32,457 bases of DNA from a virus. Shown here piece after piece: positions 1-7,227 of this stretch; the stretch's first letter is position 1; each line of letters begins with the position of its first letter. The notes under the pieces were generated by a model. The model had not been told where the DNA came from. It saw only the letters and a list, made by a program, of their open reading frames with translations, and did not search any database. Location: IMG/VR virus record IMGVR_UViG_3300046010_004118, positions 1-32,457 of that record. The stretch is one strand, 5' to 3'. The position numbers and the translations under genes are program-made.

Positions 1-397
1 GGTTGCATGCATAATCTATGAAAATGATTCTTTCCTTTCGGAGTTGAGATGAATATGACTTTCTTTCCTTTGACCAGGACAGTTGCACTCAAGACCTCAT
101 CCCACAACTCTGGTCTGGTGAAAGCCATCTCATCCACCACCATATAGTCAAAGGTGTTGCCTCGGATGTTATCTGGTCTCTCACCTGAAAAGAATTCAAT
201 TGTGGAGCCAAAGCCAGTGACCAATAAATCTGACCGATTGAAATTAAACAAGCCACTCTTTGCAACTGCTCTCTCAAGATCAGCGAATACTTTCTTGCCT
301 TGCTTATAAACTGGAGTGACCCAAGCTATGCGACAGCCTTTATCATTGATAGCCCACCAAAGTAGTTGATTGATTCCAAGCAAGGTCTTGCCAAACT
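1..397. repeat. Left copy of the terminal overlap
   Basis: Aligns without gaps to 32061-32457. Bases 237-397 are identical to 32297-32457; bases 1-236 carry 18 substitutions. The overlap lies inside terL. Only two amino acids differ (V/I and T/N), so the differences look like strain variation under selection. This supports a circular or circularly permuted genome assembled from a mixed population. Confidence 0.9.
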
Positions 398-500
398 GCC
401 TACCAATGTTGAGAGCATAATACTTCTCATGGCCATGGTTGATGGCATCATGAATCTCTCGCTGTTTGTCATGTGGTTTGTAACCTTTGACTGTTGACAT
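1..500 (-). CDS. terL: Terminase large subunit, N-terminal part (continues at 32060)
   Basis: ATP-driven DNA packaging motor. This stretch encodes about the first 166 residues, from the ATG at 500, and runs off the left edge. Visible motifs are the Walker A GRQFGKT at residues 33-39 and the Walker B ending in VVDEMAF (D123-E124), followed by an ISTPKGK coupling-motif-like segment. Because 1-397 matches 32061-32457, joining the ends gives a 400-residue protein with the nuclease half at 31358-32060; the frame is kept exactly (500+703 = 1203 nt). The start follows directly on a terminator and a TATCTTTG box. Certain as TerL; the split is an assembly edge, not a gene break. Confidence 0.93.
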   Translation of the reverse strand, partial: MSTVKGYKPHDKQREIHDAINHGHEKYYALNIGRQFGKTLLGINQLLWWAINDKGCRIAWVTPVYKQGKKVFADLERAVAKSGLFNFNRSDLLVTGFGSTIEFFSGERPDNIRGNTFDYMVVDEMAFTRPELWDEVLSATVLVKGKKVIFISTPKGKNHFHRLCMQ

Positions 501-504
501 TAAA

Positions 505-512
505 CAAAGATA
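505..512 (-). promoter_or_regulatory. Candidate -7 box of the terL (late) promoter
   Basis: On the minus strand this reads TATCTTTG, a perfect match to the Bacteroidetes TANNTTTG -7 box. It lies between the T-run of the preceding terminator and the terL ATG, only 4 nt from that ATG, so a start at the usual distance would give a leaderless mRNA. No TTTG -33 box is seen at the expected spacing. terL needs its own promoter because a terminator sits directly upstream, and the same layout recurs at 18041-18048 and 21329-21336. Confidence 0.4.
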
Positions 513-572
513 ATAAAAAACCCGCTAAGTGTGGGCGACCAGGGACTCCCTAATCCATTAACCATAGCGGGT
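513..572 (-). terminator. Terminator ending the early/middle operon
   Basis: On the minus strand ACCCGCTA (572-565) pairs perfectly with TAGCGGGT (527-520) and is followed by a T-rich run, TTTTTTATT. The 37-nt loop contains a second small hairpin (AGGGA/TCCCT), so the element may be a more complex RNA than a plain terminator. It sits between the small terminase candidate and terL. The local CpG content is high compared with the surrounding genes, as expected for a structured RNA. Confidence 0.7.
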
Positions 573-620
573 GTATTGAGTGACTTGGTAACTGTTCTAA
601 TGGTAAGTAGCCAAGTACTA

Positions 621-1016
621 TCATTCAAAGTCGAACTTCTCTACATTCTTAGTCTCAAGTTGCTGGCGATCATGCATTCCAAATTTATTCTTAGCATAGA
701 ATATTCCCTTGCCTTCATTGGCCACAATGTTCTTTCCAAGAGCTATGAATTCACCGTCTATATTTTTAATAGTGTGACATTTGTCAGACTCTTCTCTCAA
801 CCATCTATACCATGTTCTCCTATCAATTAATTTCATTCCAAGTTTAATAGGAATCCATATCATTAAAAAGTAATCAATGGTTGGAATATGTCTATCAGAA
901 ACGAGTACAATCTCTCCCTTATTAGAGATCATCTCTTTTTTATTATTGAGACATTCTTGGATATACTCAAAGCCAAGATCCTCAAGTTGATCTATTATCT
1001 CTTGATTATATGCCAT
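621..1016 (-). CDS. Putative terminase small subunit
   Basis: 131-residue protein placed directly before terL in transcription order. The N-terminal third is helical; a central IPTIDYFLMIWIP segment is followed by RRTWYRWLREE, and the C-terminal part contains IVANEGKGIFYAKNKFGM. This order (recognition-helix-like part, then a conserved NEGKGIFYAKN stretch) is what I recall for small terminase-like proteins of Bacteroidetes phages. By that role it would recognise the packaging site and load TerL. It is the last gene of the early/middle unit, cut off from terL by the terminator at 513-572. The function rests on remembered family likeness plus position. Confidence 0.6.
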   Translation of the reverse strand: MAYNQEIIDQLEDLGFEYIQECLNNKKEMISNKGEIVLVSDRHIPTIDYFLMIWIPIKLGMKLIDRRTWYRWLREESDKCHTIKNIDGEFIALGKNIVANEGKGIFYAKNKFGMHDRQQLETKNVEKFDFE

Positions 1017-1055
1017 TTAGATACAATTATTCTCTTATAATATATTATTGTTCGA

Positions 1056-2123
1056 TTATTTACAATACTTAACATAAAACGTATATGGTAACACTTTCAT
1101 CTTAGTGAGTAGCCATAGGATAATTCTGTACTTTTTAAAGTCATATCTATCGAATTCTGACCGATCTCTCTTTCTGATGTTGATTAGTCTGAGCATTCTC
1201 TCTGCACTGGAGCCAAGCTTTGTGATATCGAATTCTGACTTTTTGTTGAACTGCTCCATGGCTTGCTCTTTGGTGAGCTTGCCACTTCTCACTTGTGCAG
1301 CAAGATAGACAATACGCTTATCAATGTCGAACTTTTCAGGGAGGAGGAATGATCCAACAAACTCAGTATAAACATTCTCGCAATGCTTGCCACCATAATC
1401 TTGCCAGTTGATTAGTCTCTTCATTTCAGCCTCCATTGAGTCTCTATCAAATCCATAGTGAAATGGTCTGACATTCTTAATTCCTAATGCAGCATAGAAT
1501 AGTTGATCCTTGAAAGTGAAGAGAGGATAGTTCTGGAGTCTAAGTCCAGAGTATTTGTTATAAACTGATTGAATGTATTTGGCATCCATATAAGTCCAAC
1601 CTTTTGGAGTTGATCCTTCAGTTCTGAAATCATGACCATTGAGAATGTATTTGATGTTGTACTTGAATGCAGTATCATACATCAGTTTGGTCATTGCAAT
1701 ATCATTTGGAATATCAGCATCTGGAACGCCAGCCCATAAGAATGCATCATTGAGTCTATCGTATTCCTCCTTATTCACAGTATATGTAATTGAGTCAACT
1801 CCGAGGAGCTTGACCAGTTGAGTCATATTGTGCACAGCTTCAGGAGCATTCCAATGATTGTCGAAATGAATCACCAATGGTCTCAATCCCCAGTATTTCA
1901 CAGCTGTGAATAATAGAGTTGAGGAGTCAATACCTCCAGAGATTCCCATGATGCAGTCATAGGTCTTGTCTCTACCTTTCTTTTTAATCTCTTTTACAAT
2001 GAACTTCAGCTCAAGAGGATTGGCTTGTCTCTCCAGCTCATCATGAAGATCACAGTATTCACATTGCTCATCACCTATATGAGCTATGGTCTCATTAAAC
2101 AAACAGCGTTGACATTCTTTCAT
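1056..2123 (-). CDS. N-acetyl sugar amidotransferase-like PP-loop protein (WbpG/PseA type)
   Basis: 355 residues from the ATG at 2123; an upstream in-frame start at 2171 is rejected because it adds an unlike leader inside the previous gene. A four-cysteine knuckle (C4, C7, C21, C24) is followed by the PP-loop SGGIDSS at residues 62-68, which binds ATP for adenylation. Further landmarks are NGHDFRTEG, a WTYMDAKYI segment and YGGKHCENVYTEF, all typical of the family that turns acetamido groups on surface sugars into acetamidino groups. In bacteria such enzymes receive ammonia from HisH/HisF-like partners; none is seen here, so host partners or free ammonia would be needed. Overlaps the preceding glycosyltransferase gene by 29 nt, so co-translated with it. 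Family assignment is strong; the substrate is unknown. Confidence 0.85.
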   Translation of the reverse strand: MKECQRCLFNETIAHIGDEQCEYCDLHDELERQANPLELKFIVKEIKKKGRDKTYDCIMGISGGIDSSTLLFTAVKYWGLRPLVIHFDNHWNAPEAVHNMTQLVKLLGVDSITYTVNKEEYDRLNDAFLWAGVPDADIPNDIAMTKLMYDTAFKYNIKYILNGHDFRTEGSTPKGWTYMDAKYIQSVYNKYSGLRLQNYPLFTFKDQLFYAALGIKNVRPFHYGFDRDSMEAEMKRLINWQDYGGKHCENVYTEFVGSFLLPEKFDIDKRIVYLAAQVRSGKLTKEQAMEQFNKKSEFDITKLGSSAERMLRLINIRKRDRSEFDRYDFKKYRIILWLLTKMKVLPYTFYVKYCK

Positions 2124-2832
2124 AGTTAACAAAGTTATGATAAATTTTACTAATATACACATTATCCACATGCCGAGTGGAATACTCTCTCATGATTGAT
2201 TGGCAGATGTCATCCACTGACTGCCAAGGGATAGAGGCTGGCAGATCACCATTAAATATTGAACGCCTTCCCATGAGTCCCATTTCAATGTTGGTATTTG
2301 GACAGCCATCATGTGGAGTCAGTCTGAGATTCAGAAAGCATTGAGCATAGACATCAAAGATCTCTGACTTTGCGAATGTATCATGACCAGCTCTGATGAT
2401 AGGGATGTTGATTCGTTCTTTGATTTCGTTGATTAGCTCTTGACCATAATACTCTGGAGCATTTCCAGAATACCAGAATATCTTATCTCCATTTGGCACC
2501 AATGGATAGTGATGTGGAATGACTGCATTGATAGGACACCAGATTGCCTCCACTCCTTTGGATGCCAAAGTCTCAAGGACTTGATGACTGACAGCAATGT
2601 TGACTGATTCTTTCACAAACTTAATCCAATCATCTGGCAGATCCTTGGCATCTGATCCAAACCAAACAATTGTGCTTGCTCCAAGATGTGTTGCCAACAT
2701 GACAAGATCCTCCTCTCTGTACATGCCCATGAACAGAGTATCAATGATCGGTGATTCGTATGCTGTTAAGTTAAATTTTTGAATGAGTCCTTTGTCAAGA
2801 CCAGCAAGAGATTCTGAGATATGTGCTTGCAT
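2095..2832 (-). CDS. GT-B-fold glycosyltransferase-like protein
   Basis: 245 residues. The pattern resembles the GT4-like phage proteins: an N-terminal half with LVMLATHLGASTIVWFGSDA, then a nucleotide-sugar-binding-like half with KIFWYSGNAPEYYG, IPIIRAGHDT and PNTNIEMGLMGRR, the last resembling the sugar-nucleotide-contacting E(x)nE region of GT-B enzymes. Starts with a 1-nt overlap on the stop of the upstream GT2 gene (TAATG) and runs 29 nt into the amidotransferase gene, so the three form one sugar-modifying unit. Donor and acceptor cannot be read from the sequence. Confidence 0.7.
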   Translation of the reverse strand: MQAHISESLAGLDKGLIQKFNLTAYESPIIDTLFMGMYREEDLVMLATHLGASTIVWFGSDAKDLPDDWIKFVKESVNIAVSHQVLETLASKGVEAIWCPINAVIPHHYPLVPNGDKIFWYSGNAPEYYGQELINEIKERINIPIIRAGHDTFAKSEIFDVYAQCFLNLRLTPHDGCPNTNIEMGLMGRRSIFNGDLPASIPWQSVDDICQSIMREYSTRHVDNVYISKIYHNFVNYERMSTLFV

Positions 2833-3530
2833 TATAATAGTTGTTTAATTTCACTAAACTCTTTATCCAATAGACTGACATTACATCTCTCTGACTTCAG
2901 AGATCCAGTCCAATGATCGGTGAATTTATGTTTGTTATTCCATTTGTTTGTCGAGATGGATAGCAGTTGAACTGAGTTGTCACATTCCAAGATTCCAATG
3001 TCTTGGTTGCTCTTCATAGCCTTGAGCCACATTGACCAATCAAGACCAGAGTTGAGTTGACCATTGAATGGAGTCCAGTTGATAGCCTCCAGGAATTCTC
3101 TATTTAAAAATCGACCAATGCCGATTGGCTCATTCTGCCTCATCTGATCCTTGTATCCTTTCCAATGCACAAGTCTGATTGACTCAGAGACATCAGCAAA
3201 GTGACAGCCAAGTTGACCAATCATTCCAAAGTCCTTGCTGTGCTCCTTGCATCTTTGAATGTATCCATCACTGCACCAGTCAGATGATCCCATAAAGATG
3301 ACAGCATCAGCATTGTAATTCTTTGAGGCTTGGAATCCTTTATTCCATTTGTTGCCAAGAGGATCATTGTCAATGGAGATGAATTCAACCTCCATTTGCA
3401 TGGCAATATCCATTGCCTCTCTCTCATGGCCTAAAATTATCGGAGTTACTCCTTGGCTCTTAAGTCTTGAGATAGTTAATCTGACAAGAGGAAATCTACC
3501 AAATACTGGTATCGGAGCTGTGACTATCAT
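2832..3530 (-). CDS. Family 2 (GT-A) glycosyltransferase
   Basis: 232 residues. Begins with the short beta-strand opening of a GT-A fold (MIVTAPIPVFGRFPLVRLTI), followed by NDPLGNKWNKGF, a signature I know from phage GT2-like proteins, and VIFMGSSDWCSDGY, where SDW stands in the place of the metal-binding DxD. Acceptor-side features such as LNSGLDWSMW follow. First member of the three-gene sugar cluster in transcription order. Likely transfers a sugar to a host surface glycan or a phage component; which one is not shown by the sequence. Confidence 0.78.
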   Translation of the reverse strand: MIVTAPIPVFGRFPLVRLTISRLKSQGVTPIILGHEREAMDIAMQMEVEFISIDNDPLGNKWNKGFQASKNYNADAVIFMGSSDWCSDGYIQRCKEHSKDFGMIGQLGCHFADVSESIRLVHWKGYKDQMRQNEPIGIGRFLNREFLEAINWTPFNGQLNSGLDWSMWLKAMKSNQDIGILECDNSVQLLSISTNKWNNKHKFTDHWTGSLKSERCNVSLLDKEFSEIKQLL

Positions 3531-3763
3531 TGTTTGATTCCAATAAAGTGAATACGAGGCTTGAGCTGCTCACCATCATTGATTGACTTGAGGAGCTTTC
3601 CCATTCCATTTCGGATGCAAGTTGAGCAAGCCACATTGAGCTTACCAAATCCCATTGCTTTGTACCAATCACTGAGCTCTCTTTTCATTCCAGCATTCAG
3701 AGAAAAGGATCTTGTCGCTGAATATCTCTCAGCTTGCTGGATCAGTTCATCACTTACTTTCAT
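3527..3763 (-). CDS. Small conserved CxxC phage protein
   Basis: 78 residues, function unknown. A helical N-terminus (residues 1-35) is followed by GFGKLNVACSTCIRNGMGKL, a motif with a C-x-x-C pair that recurs in small Bacteroidetes phage proteins in similar positions. It overlaps the next gene, GT2, by 4 nt and the upstream membrane protein by 14 nt, so translational coupling is likely. The cysteines could bind a metal; only one pair is present, so binding would need a dimer or a partner. Confidence 0.6.
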   Translation of the reverse strand: MKVSDELIQQAERYSATRSFSLNAGMKRELSDWYKAMGFGKLNVACSTCIRNGMGKLLKSINDGEQLKPRIHFIGIKQ

Positions 3764-3962
3764 AGATCAATATTAAGTCAGATAATAAATAGCTGATGAA
3801 TGCCAAGCCAACAAGATGCCAATCAAAGAATGATGCAGCAATGACTGATATCCAAAAGGATAGACAGCTCTGACAACTGAATGGTTTCATATCAGGAAGA
3901 TTGAAGCTCTGGAGAGCTCTCGCAAATCCTATTGGTAGAGTTATTATAATCAGATAAATCAT
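3750..3962 (-). CDS. Small integral membrane protein with KPFSCQSC motif
   Basis: 70 residues with two or three hydrophobic segments: residues 1-12, about 33-47 and about 50-66. Between the first two lies MKPFSCQSCLSFW, a cysteine-pair motif I recall in small phage and bacterial membrane proteins of unknown role. Its 5' end overlaps the sigma-like gene by 71 nt and its 3' end overlaps the CxxC protein gene by 14 nt. It could help anchor products of the neighbouring sugar genes at the membrane, but that is only a guess from context. Confidence 0.55.
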   Translation of the reverse strand: MIYLIIITLPIGFARALQSFNLPDMKPFSCQSCLSFWISVIAASFFDWHLVGLAFISYLLSDLILIYESK

Positions 3963-4398
3963 ATTTAAATTGTTTAATTGCTAAGTGAATAGTATCAAGA
4001 CTGATGCCAGTCAATGTTCTTATCTCTCTGTATGTCATCCCCATCAGATGCATCTTAGTAATCTCTTTGGTGAACATTTTCTGATCATCTTCAGGACTCT
4101 GATGAAGATAGTCATCCAAGAGCTCTTGAGCTGTTGTGACTTCGTATGCCTCATCATCTGATTGCCTTGAGTCCATATCTGGGAGCTCATAATGTGTCTT
4201 GAATAACTTATTGAATGTGGAATCCCTCCAGTTGTACTGGTTGTATGCATATCTTGCGAATACCCTTGGAAGATCCTCTTGTCTGATGCTAAGCTCATGC
4301 ACCAGTAGATAGACGTGGCTGACCAAGTCTGAAGATATTGGATTCCCTCCAGTGATTTTACTGGCAATGAGATAGGCTTCTTTTTTCCAAAATTCCAC
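3892..4398 (-). CDS. Sigma-70-like factor / HTH regulator
   Basis: 168 residues, starting at GTG (4398); an in-frame stop just upstream leaves no ATG choice. The N-terminal part (SSDLVSHVYLLVHEL, then RVFARYAYNQYNW) resembles sigma region 2; an acidic linker follows; the C-terminal part MGMTYREIRTLTGISLDTI is a region-4-like helix-turn-helix. The last 20 or so residues are encoded in the overlap with the membrane protein gene and look low-complexity. A phage sigma factor would fit the unusual late promoter candidates, which have a good -7 box and no -33 box. A non-sigma HTH regulator is the alternative. Confidence 0.55.
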   Translation of the reverse strand: MEFWKKEAYLIASKITGGNPISSDLVSHVYLLVHELSIRQEDLPRVFARYAYNQYNWRDSTFNKLFKTHYELPDMDSRQSDDEAYEVTTAQELLDDYLHQSPEDDQKMFTKEITKMHLMGMTYREIRTLTGISLDTIHLAIKQFKYDLSDYNNSTNRICESSPELQSS

Positions 4399-4407
4399 AT
4401 CGCTAAG

Positions 4408-4626
4408 TTATGATATTTTAGAATACCATTTGAACCACTTGATATAGAAATCCTCAGAGACCTTTGACTCATTCATGAATCTCCAGAGCTGAGTTGTATT
4501 GACTCCAATATCCTCAGCTATATGGATCTGCTTATATCTGTTGCTGATTCGTGACTTTGTTTCTCTAATCATCCATTCCTTGATGTTGTCATCTGGATTC
4601 TTGAGATAGATTGTTATGGTTTTCAT
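4408..4626 (-). CDS. Small HTH-like protein
   Basis: 72 residues from the ATG at 4626. A longer in-frame reading to 4764 is rejected because that part overlaps another gene in a different frame. The centre, IHIAEDIGVNTTQLWRF, reads as a helix-turn-helix, and the protein ends in an aromatic, basic tail (FYIKWFKWYSKIS). The ATG overlaps the stop of the upstream membrane protein gene (ATGA). Probably a small DNA-binding regulator; no family recognised. Confidence 0.55.
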   Translation of the reverse strand: MKTITIYLKNPDDNIKEWMIRETKSRISNRYKQIHIAEDIGVNTTQLWRFMNESKVSEDFYIKWFKWYSKIS

Positions 4627-4781
4627 TTTTTGAATCTTATTAATACCAGCCAGAATGTGGTTAGTGCTATAAAAGTGAATATGCCAATTACTCCAAAGAA
4701 ATAATACAAGCCATAATAAAACAACCCTATGCCTGTCATCAACAAGCATAGAGTCAAAATCCAAGCGATTATGTCTTTCAT
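4623..4781 (-). CDS. 52-residue membrane protein (short, hidden gene)
   Basis: Reads MKDIIAWILTLCLLMTGIGL at its start and continues to residue 52, nearly all of it hydrophobic with two probable transmembrane helices (about 3-22 and 27-48) and a basic end, IRFKK. Both junctions are tight: its ATG overlaps the stop of the DUF3127 gene (TAATG), and its stop overlaps the ATG of the HTH gene (ATGA). This chaining argues that it is a true gene despite its size. Function unknown. Confidence 0.65.
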   Translation of the reverse strand: MKDIIAWILTLCLLMTGIGLFYYGLYYFFGVIGIFTFIALTTFWLVLIRFKK

Positions 4782-5050
4782 TAGAATAGAGTTGATTCTA
4801 TTTTGTAAGCATTGAGAGTATTGTAGTACTTACCATTGTACTCTCTACCTCTCAAGTCAAATGACAGCTCAACCTCTTCACCAATTGCCAACATGTTCAC
4901 ATCTTGAATGCGATCATTGGCCGCTTGGAATTGAACTTTCTGAGGATACTTCTCATCTGGAGTCTGAATAACGAAATCCATTACTCTGAACTTTTCAGAG
5001 ACTTGCTTTGCATCTCCTTTGTGGATTAGCTTTCCTTTTAGTTTATACAT
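4781..5050 (-). CDS. DUF3127 single-stranded-DNA-binding-like protein
   Basis: 89 residues from the ATG at 5050. It shows the DUF3127 pattern: GKLIHKGDAKQVSEKFRVMD, then FVIQTPDEKYPQKVQFQ, then FDLRGREYNGKYYNTLNAYK. DUF3127 is an OB-fold family common in Bacteroidetes and their phages, where it appears to take an SSB-like role. Its position after ERF and the YqaJ-like nuclease fits a DNA replication and recombination set. A longer reading to 5098 adds 16 residues but starts inside the upstream inverted repeat region and is less likely. Confidence 0.85.
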   Translation of the reverse strand: MYKLKGKLIHKGDAKQVSEKFRVMDFVIQTPDEKYPQKVQFQAANDRIQDVNMLAIGEEVELSFDLRGREYNGKYYNTLNAYKIESTLF

Positions 5051-5077
5051 GATATTTAATTTACATTGTTTAATAAA

Positions 5078-5131
5078 CCCCCTGTCTGTATTATTCAATT
5101 TACTTCCCAGGTTTTTGATTTGAACAGGGGG
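5078..5131 (-). other. Inverted repeat upstream of the DUF3127 gene
   Basis: CCCCCTGT (5078-5085) and ACAGGGGG (5124-5131) are perfect 8-base partners with a 38-nt loop. On the minus strand the second arm is followed by TTTATTAAAC, a weak T-run, so this may be a leaky terminator or a structured leader. The size matches the elements at 520-572 and 10308-10363. Confidence 0.5.
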
Positions 5132-5147
5132 GTGTTAATTACACAGT

Positions 5148-5168
5148 TCAATTGCCGATTTTGAACGG
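5148..5168. promoter_or_regulatory. Operator-like inverted repeat
   Basis: GTTCAA and TTGAAC arms separated by 9 nt, with another TTGAAC nearby at 5120-5125. It lies in the 141-bp gap between the YqaJ-like and DUF3127 genes and could be a regulator-binding site. Only the symmetry supports it. Confidence 0.25.
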
Positions 5169-5191
5169 TGTTTGTTACAGCTTACCAGAGC

Positions 5192-5812
5192 CTACTTATT
5201 ATTTAACTGATTAATATACTGGCTGTAATATTCACTTGCTGCTGTGAGCTTCTCTTTCATTTCATCAATTGCATCTGGAATCATCGCATATTTCAACACT
5301 GTGATTCTCTTGGCTGAATCAATATGACTCACCTTGTGAATGGATCTATTGTCCCAGTCATTGAGCAACAAGTCATCTGTATCTATCATGCAATAGATTA
5401 GCTCAGCTTGTGGCTTATCAAGGAGCCAACAGTATCCGATAAGTTGCCACATGTAATCCTTATTCACTCCTTCACCTGGAGTCGCTGGCCAAGTCTCAAG
5501 GGACCAAGATGTCTTGATATCAATGATGCAATCATCCAGGATGATATCTGGCTGTCCAGTTAGATATTCATTCTCAAATCTTTCATTATTCTTGACATAG
5601 AATGTGCCTCTCACTTGATTAACCAGAGCAATAGATTCCTCCTCCCAATCAATACCTTTTAGCATTGGCTTTGTTGTGATGGATGTTTTGAATCCAAAGT
5701 AATCCTCTTTTGCTTTCATTTTGATATAGCTCTTTGCAGTTTCAGATAATATCTCTGACTTTGCCTTTGGCTGAGTCATGAGCTTTCCTAATGATGATGG
5801 ATGCCATTTCAT
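5192..5812 (-). CDS. YqaJ-like PD-(D/E)XK recombination nuclease
   Basis: 206 residues. The core reads TGQPDIILDDCIIDIKTSWS (about residues 90-110), the D...(D)xK catalytic signature of the lambda-exonuclease/YqaJ fold, followed by a helix with YMWQLIGYCWLL, the usual Q-x-x-Y-like position. As a 5'-3' exonuclease it would make single-stranded DNA for the ERF annealing protein encoded just upstream. The ATG lies inside the last codons of that gene (4-nt overlap), which fits coupled translation of a two-part recombinase. Confidence 0.78.
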   Translation of the reverse strand: MKWHPSSLGKLMTQPKAKSEILSETAKSYIKMKAKEDYFGFKTSITTKPMLKGIDWEEESIALVNQVRGTFYVKNNERFENEYLTGQPDIILDDCIIDIKTSWSLETWPATPGEGVNKDYMWQLIGYCWLLDKPQAELIYCMIDTDDLLLNDWDNRSIHKVSHIDSAKRITVLKYAMIPDAIDEMKEKLTAASEYYSQYINQLNNK

Positions 5813-6321
5813 AATTGTGCCTCCTGGTCCTTAGTTAGTGAATAGCTTGACTTTAATTGATCAAGAGTATACTTTCCTTTACTGATTGCATCAAGAGCTT
5901 TCTTGAATTGCTCATCTGATAATGATGGATTCGGAGCTTTCACTGTTGCTGTTGCTGAGTTACCATCATCATCCACTGACTGCAATGCCAATAGTGACTG
6001 CAATGTCCCTCTGCGAAAGTAAGTAATGGCTCCGAGTAGTTTCTGAGGATCAGTGATCTCTGGCAGTTGCATCCAAGACTCAATCATATCACCAGAATCA
6101 ATGTCAATTATCTGAGTGAATACAATGTGATCCTTCACTGGCTGCAATAGGACCAAGCCATTCTCATGGAGGATTGGCTCAACTGTCTCAAGCAATGCAT
6201 TGATATCAGCATAGGACTTTTTAAAATGTGGATTCGTGGCATTCTTAGCCACCTTTCCAATGTTCATCTTGGCCATGTGGAGCTTAGCCCACAATGACCG
6301 ATTAAAAACTTGCTTTTCCAT
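5809..6321 (-). CDS. erf: ERF-family single-strand annealing protein
   Basis: 170 residues. The ERF signature is clear: NATNPHFKKSYADINALL near residue 28, ILHENGLVLLQPV, and TDPQKLLGAITYFRRGTLQS near residue 90. ERF proteins anneal complementary single strands in phage recombination and genome circularisation. The C-terminal 40 residues are a charged tail of the kind that often contacts SSB-like partners; DUF3127 is encoded nearby. Paired with the YqaJ-like nuclease by a 4-nt overlap. Confidence 0.88.
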   Translation of the reverse strand: MEKQVFNRSLWAKLHMAKMNIGKVAKNATNPHFKKSYADINALLETVEPILHENGLVLLQPVKDHIVFTQIIDIDSGDMIESWMQLPEITDPQKLLGAITYFRRGTLQSLLALQSVDDDGNSATATVKAPNPSLSDEQFKKALDAISKGKYTLDQLKSSYSLTKDQEAQL

Positions 6322-6339
6322 TTATGTTGTTTTTAGGTT

Positions 6340-6819
6340 TTACAAATGTAAAGAGAATTTTTCATACCACATTACAAAATCATCAAAACTTTTTGCAATG
6401 ATATAAACACCTCCAGCTTTCTCAATCATTTCTTGATATTGTTTCTGAGCATCTGATTGGACATCACGTCCATACTTCACCTCAATCTTGACTGACCTCC
6501 CTCGGATGGTTGCTGAGATATCAGCTGTCCCTTTTGTGCCTTGTCCTGGAGTCCATTTTCCTGGCAGTTGCTTTTTATAGGCAATCTCTCCAGTTCCAAC
6601 ATCAATCTTTTTACCTTCTCGATATTGTCCCTGGTTGCTAATCCTCTCAGCTTGACCTCCCATTGCATTAATCCAAAATATTATGCACTTAGTCAGACCA
6701 TTTGCTGAGGTATCTTTCCAATCAGTTAAAGGAATGAGCTCTGGTCTCATTGATGGATATTTAGTTGTCAGTTGTTCTATCTCCAGAGCTTTGAGTTTGT
6801 CCTTGTTAGCTTTGTTCAT
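6340..6819 (-). CDS. VRR-NUC-like nuclease / Holliday-junction-resolvase-like protein
   Basis: 159 residues. The C-terminal half has GTKGTADISATIRGRSVKIE followed by VKYGRD and S-x-x-Q, the G-x-x-D...E-x-K...S-Q pattern of VRR-NUC and related PD-(D/E)XK nucleases. The first 60 residues are a helical lead. Located directly upstream of ERF in the recombination set. Its start codon lies in junction repeat copy 1 (6817-6839), so it shares its translation start region with the small genes upstream. Confidence 0.75.
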   Translation of the reverse strand: MNKANKDKLKALEIEQLTTKYPSMRPELIPLTDWKDTSANGLTKCIIFWINAMGGQAERISNQGQYREGKKIDVGTGEIAYKKQLPGKWTPGQGTKGTADISATIRGRSVKIEVKYGRDVQSDAQKQYQEMIEKAGGVYIIAKSFDDFVMWYEKFSLHL

Positions 6820-6839
6820 TCTATTCTGATTTAAAGGTT
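6817..6839 (-). repeat. Junction repeat, copy 1
   Basis: Plus-strand core TTCTGATTTAAAGG, with the CAT of the next gene's start at one end. Here the repeat only supplies the leader and ATG of the VRR-NUC-like gene; the upstream gene has already stopped at 6857. This suggests the repeat is itself a usable translation start region. Confidence 0.85.
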
Positions 6840-6856
6840 ATATCATTGTGTTTATT

Positions 6857-7207
6857 TTAAATTTTTCTGGTTAAAGAATTTGAGGCTTTCTCTGCAAAAT
6901 CTTTCAATTCTTTTTTATCCGATTCTGTTAGGTCGATACTTGTTAGCCATCCTTGCCCAAAATTGAATCGAGTTTCTTTTTCATCTAAAACCTTAGTGTA
7001 TATTTTGTTATTTTGAGTATCTAAAAATGGAAACAAAATTCTCATTTTATCTAACACACCTGTGCGCTCCAGCTCATTTACATATCCAACTAGCGACTTA
7101 ACATAAGTTAATCTTGTATATGCAAAACCCCTCGTATTAAATTTAATTTGATCTATCTTAATTGCTTTAAAATAATCTCTAAGCATTTGTTTGTTTTTTG
7201 GTGTCAT
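6857..7207 (-). CDS. Protein of unknown function, 116 residues
   Basis: Starts at the ATG inside junction repeat copy 2 (7207); a longer in-frame reading to 7276 only translates the end of the upstream gene in another frame. The protein is mixed alpha/beta with many charged residues (for example RGFAYTRLTYVKSLVGYVNE) and a C-terminal helix ending SNSLTRKI. No family recognised. It sits between the small-gene array and the nuclease gene, so a replication- or recombination-linked accessory role is possible. Confidence 0.6.
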   Translation of the reverse strand: MTPKNKQMLRDYFKAIKIDQIKFNTRGFAYTRLTYVKSLVGYVNELERTGVLDKMRILFPFLDTQNNKIYTKVLDEKETRFNFGQGWLTSIDLTESDKKELKDFAEKASNSLTRKI

Positions 7208-7227
7208 TCTATTCTGATTTAAAGGTT
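7205..7227 (-). repeat. Junction repeat, copy 2
   Basis: Identical over 23 bases to copies 1, 3 and 4. It encodes the last residues TFKSE and the TAG of the 66-residue gene, one A, then the ATG of the next gene. Similarity with copy 5 extends about 25 bases further into the EQYYNET coding stretch. Confidence 0.9.

Noticed and set aside
1-500. A second, separate terminase gene copy
   Set aside because: The repeat is limited to the two window ends, aligns without gaps and restores one intact 400-residue gene when joined; end overlap of a circular map explains it better than duplication.
531-830. Plus-strand frame of 99 codons over the terminator and small terminase gene
   Set aside because: It starts inside the terminator stem and lies opposite a well-supported minus-strand gene; the translation has no recognisable pattern.
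2124-2171. N-terminal extension of the amidotransferase gene
   Set aside because: The extra 16 residues are hydrophobic and unlike the family; the cysteine knuckle begins right after the ATG at 2123, as in relatives.
4627-4764. N-terminal extension of the 72-residue HTH gene
   Set aside because: That stretch codes for a two-helix membrane protein in another frame with tight stop-start junctions on both sides.
5148-5168. attP-type core site
   Set aside because: Only a short symmetric pair is present, with no integrase gene nearby; kept as a weak operator candidate instead.
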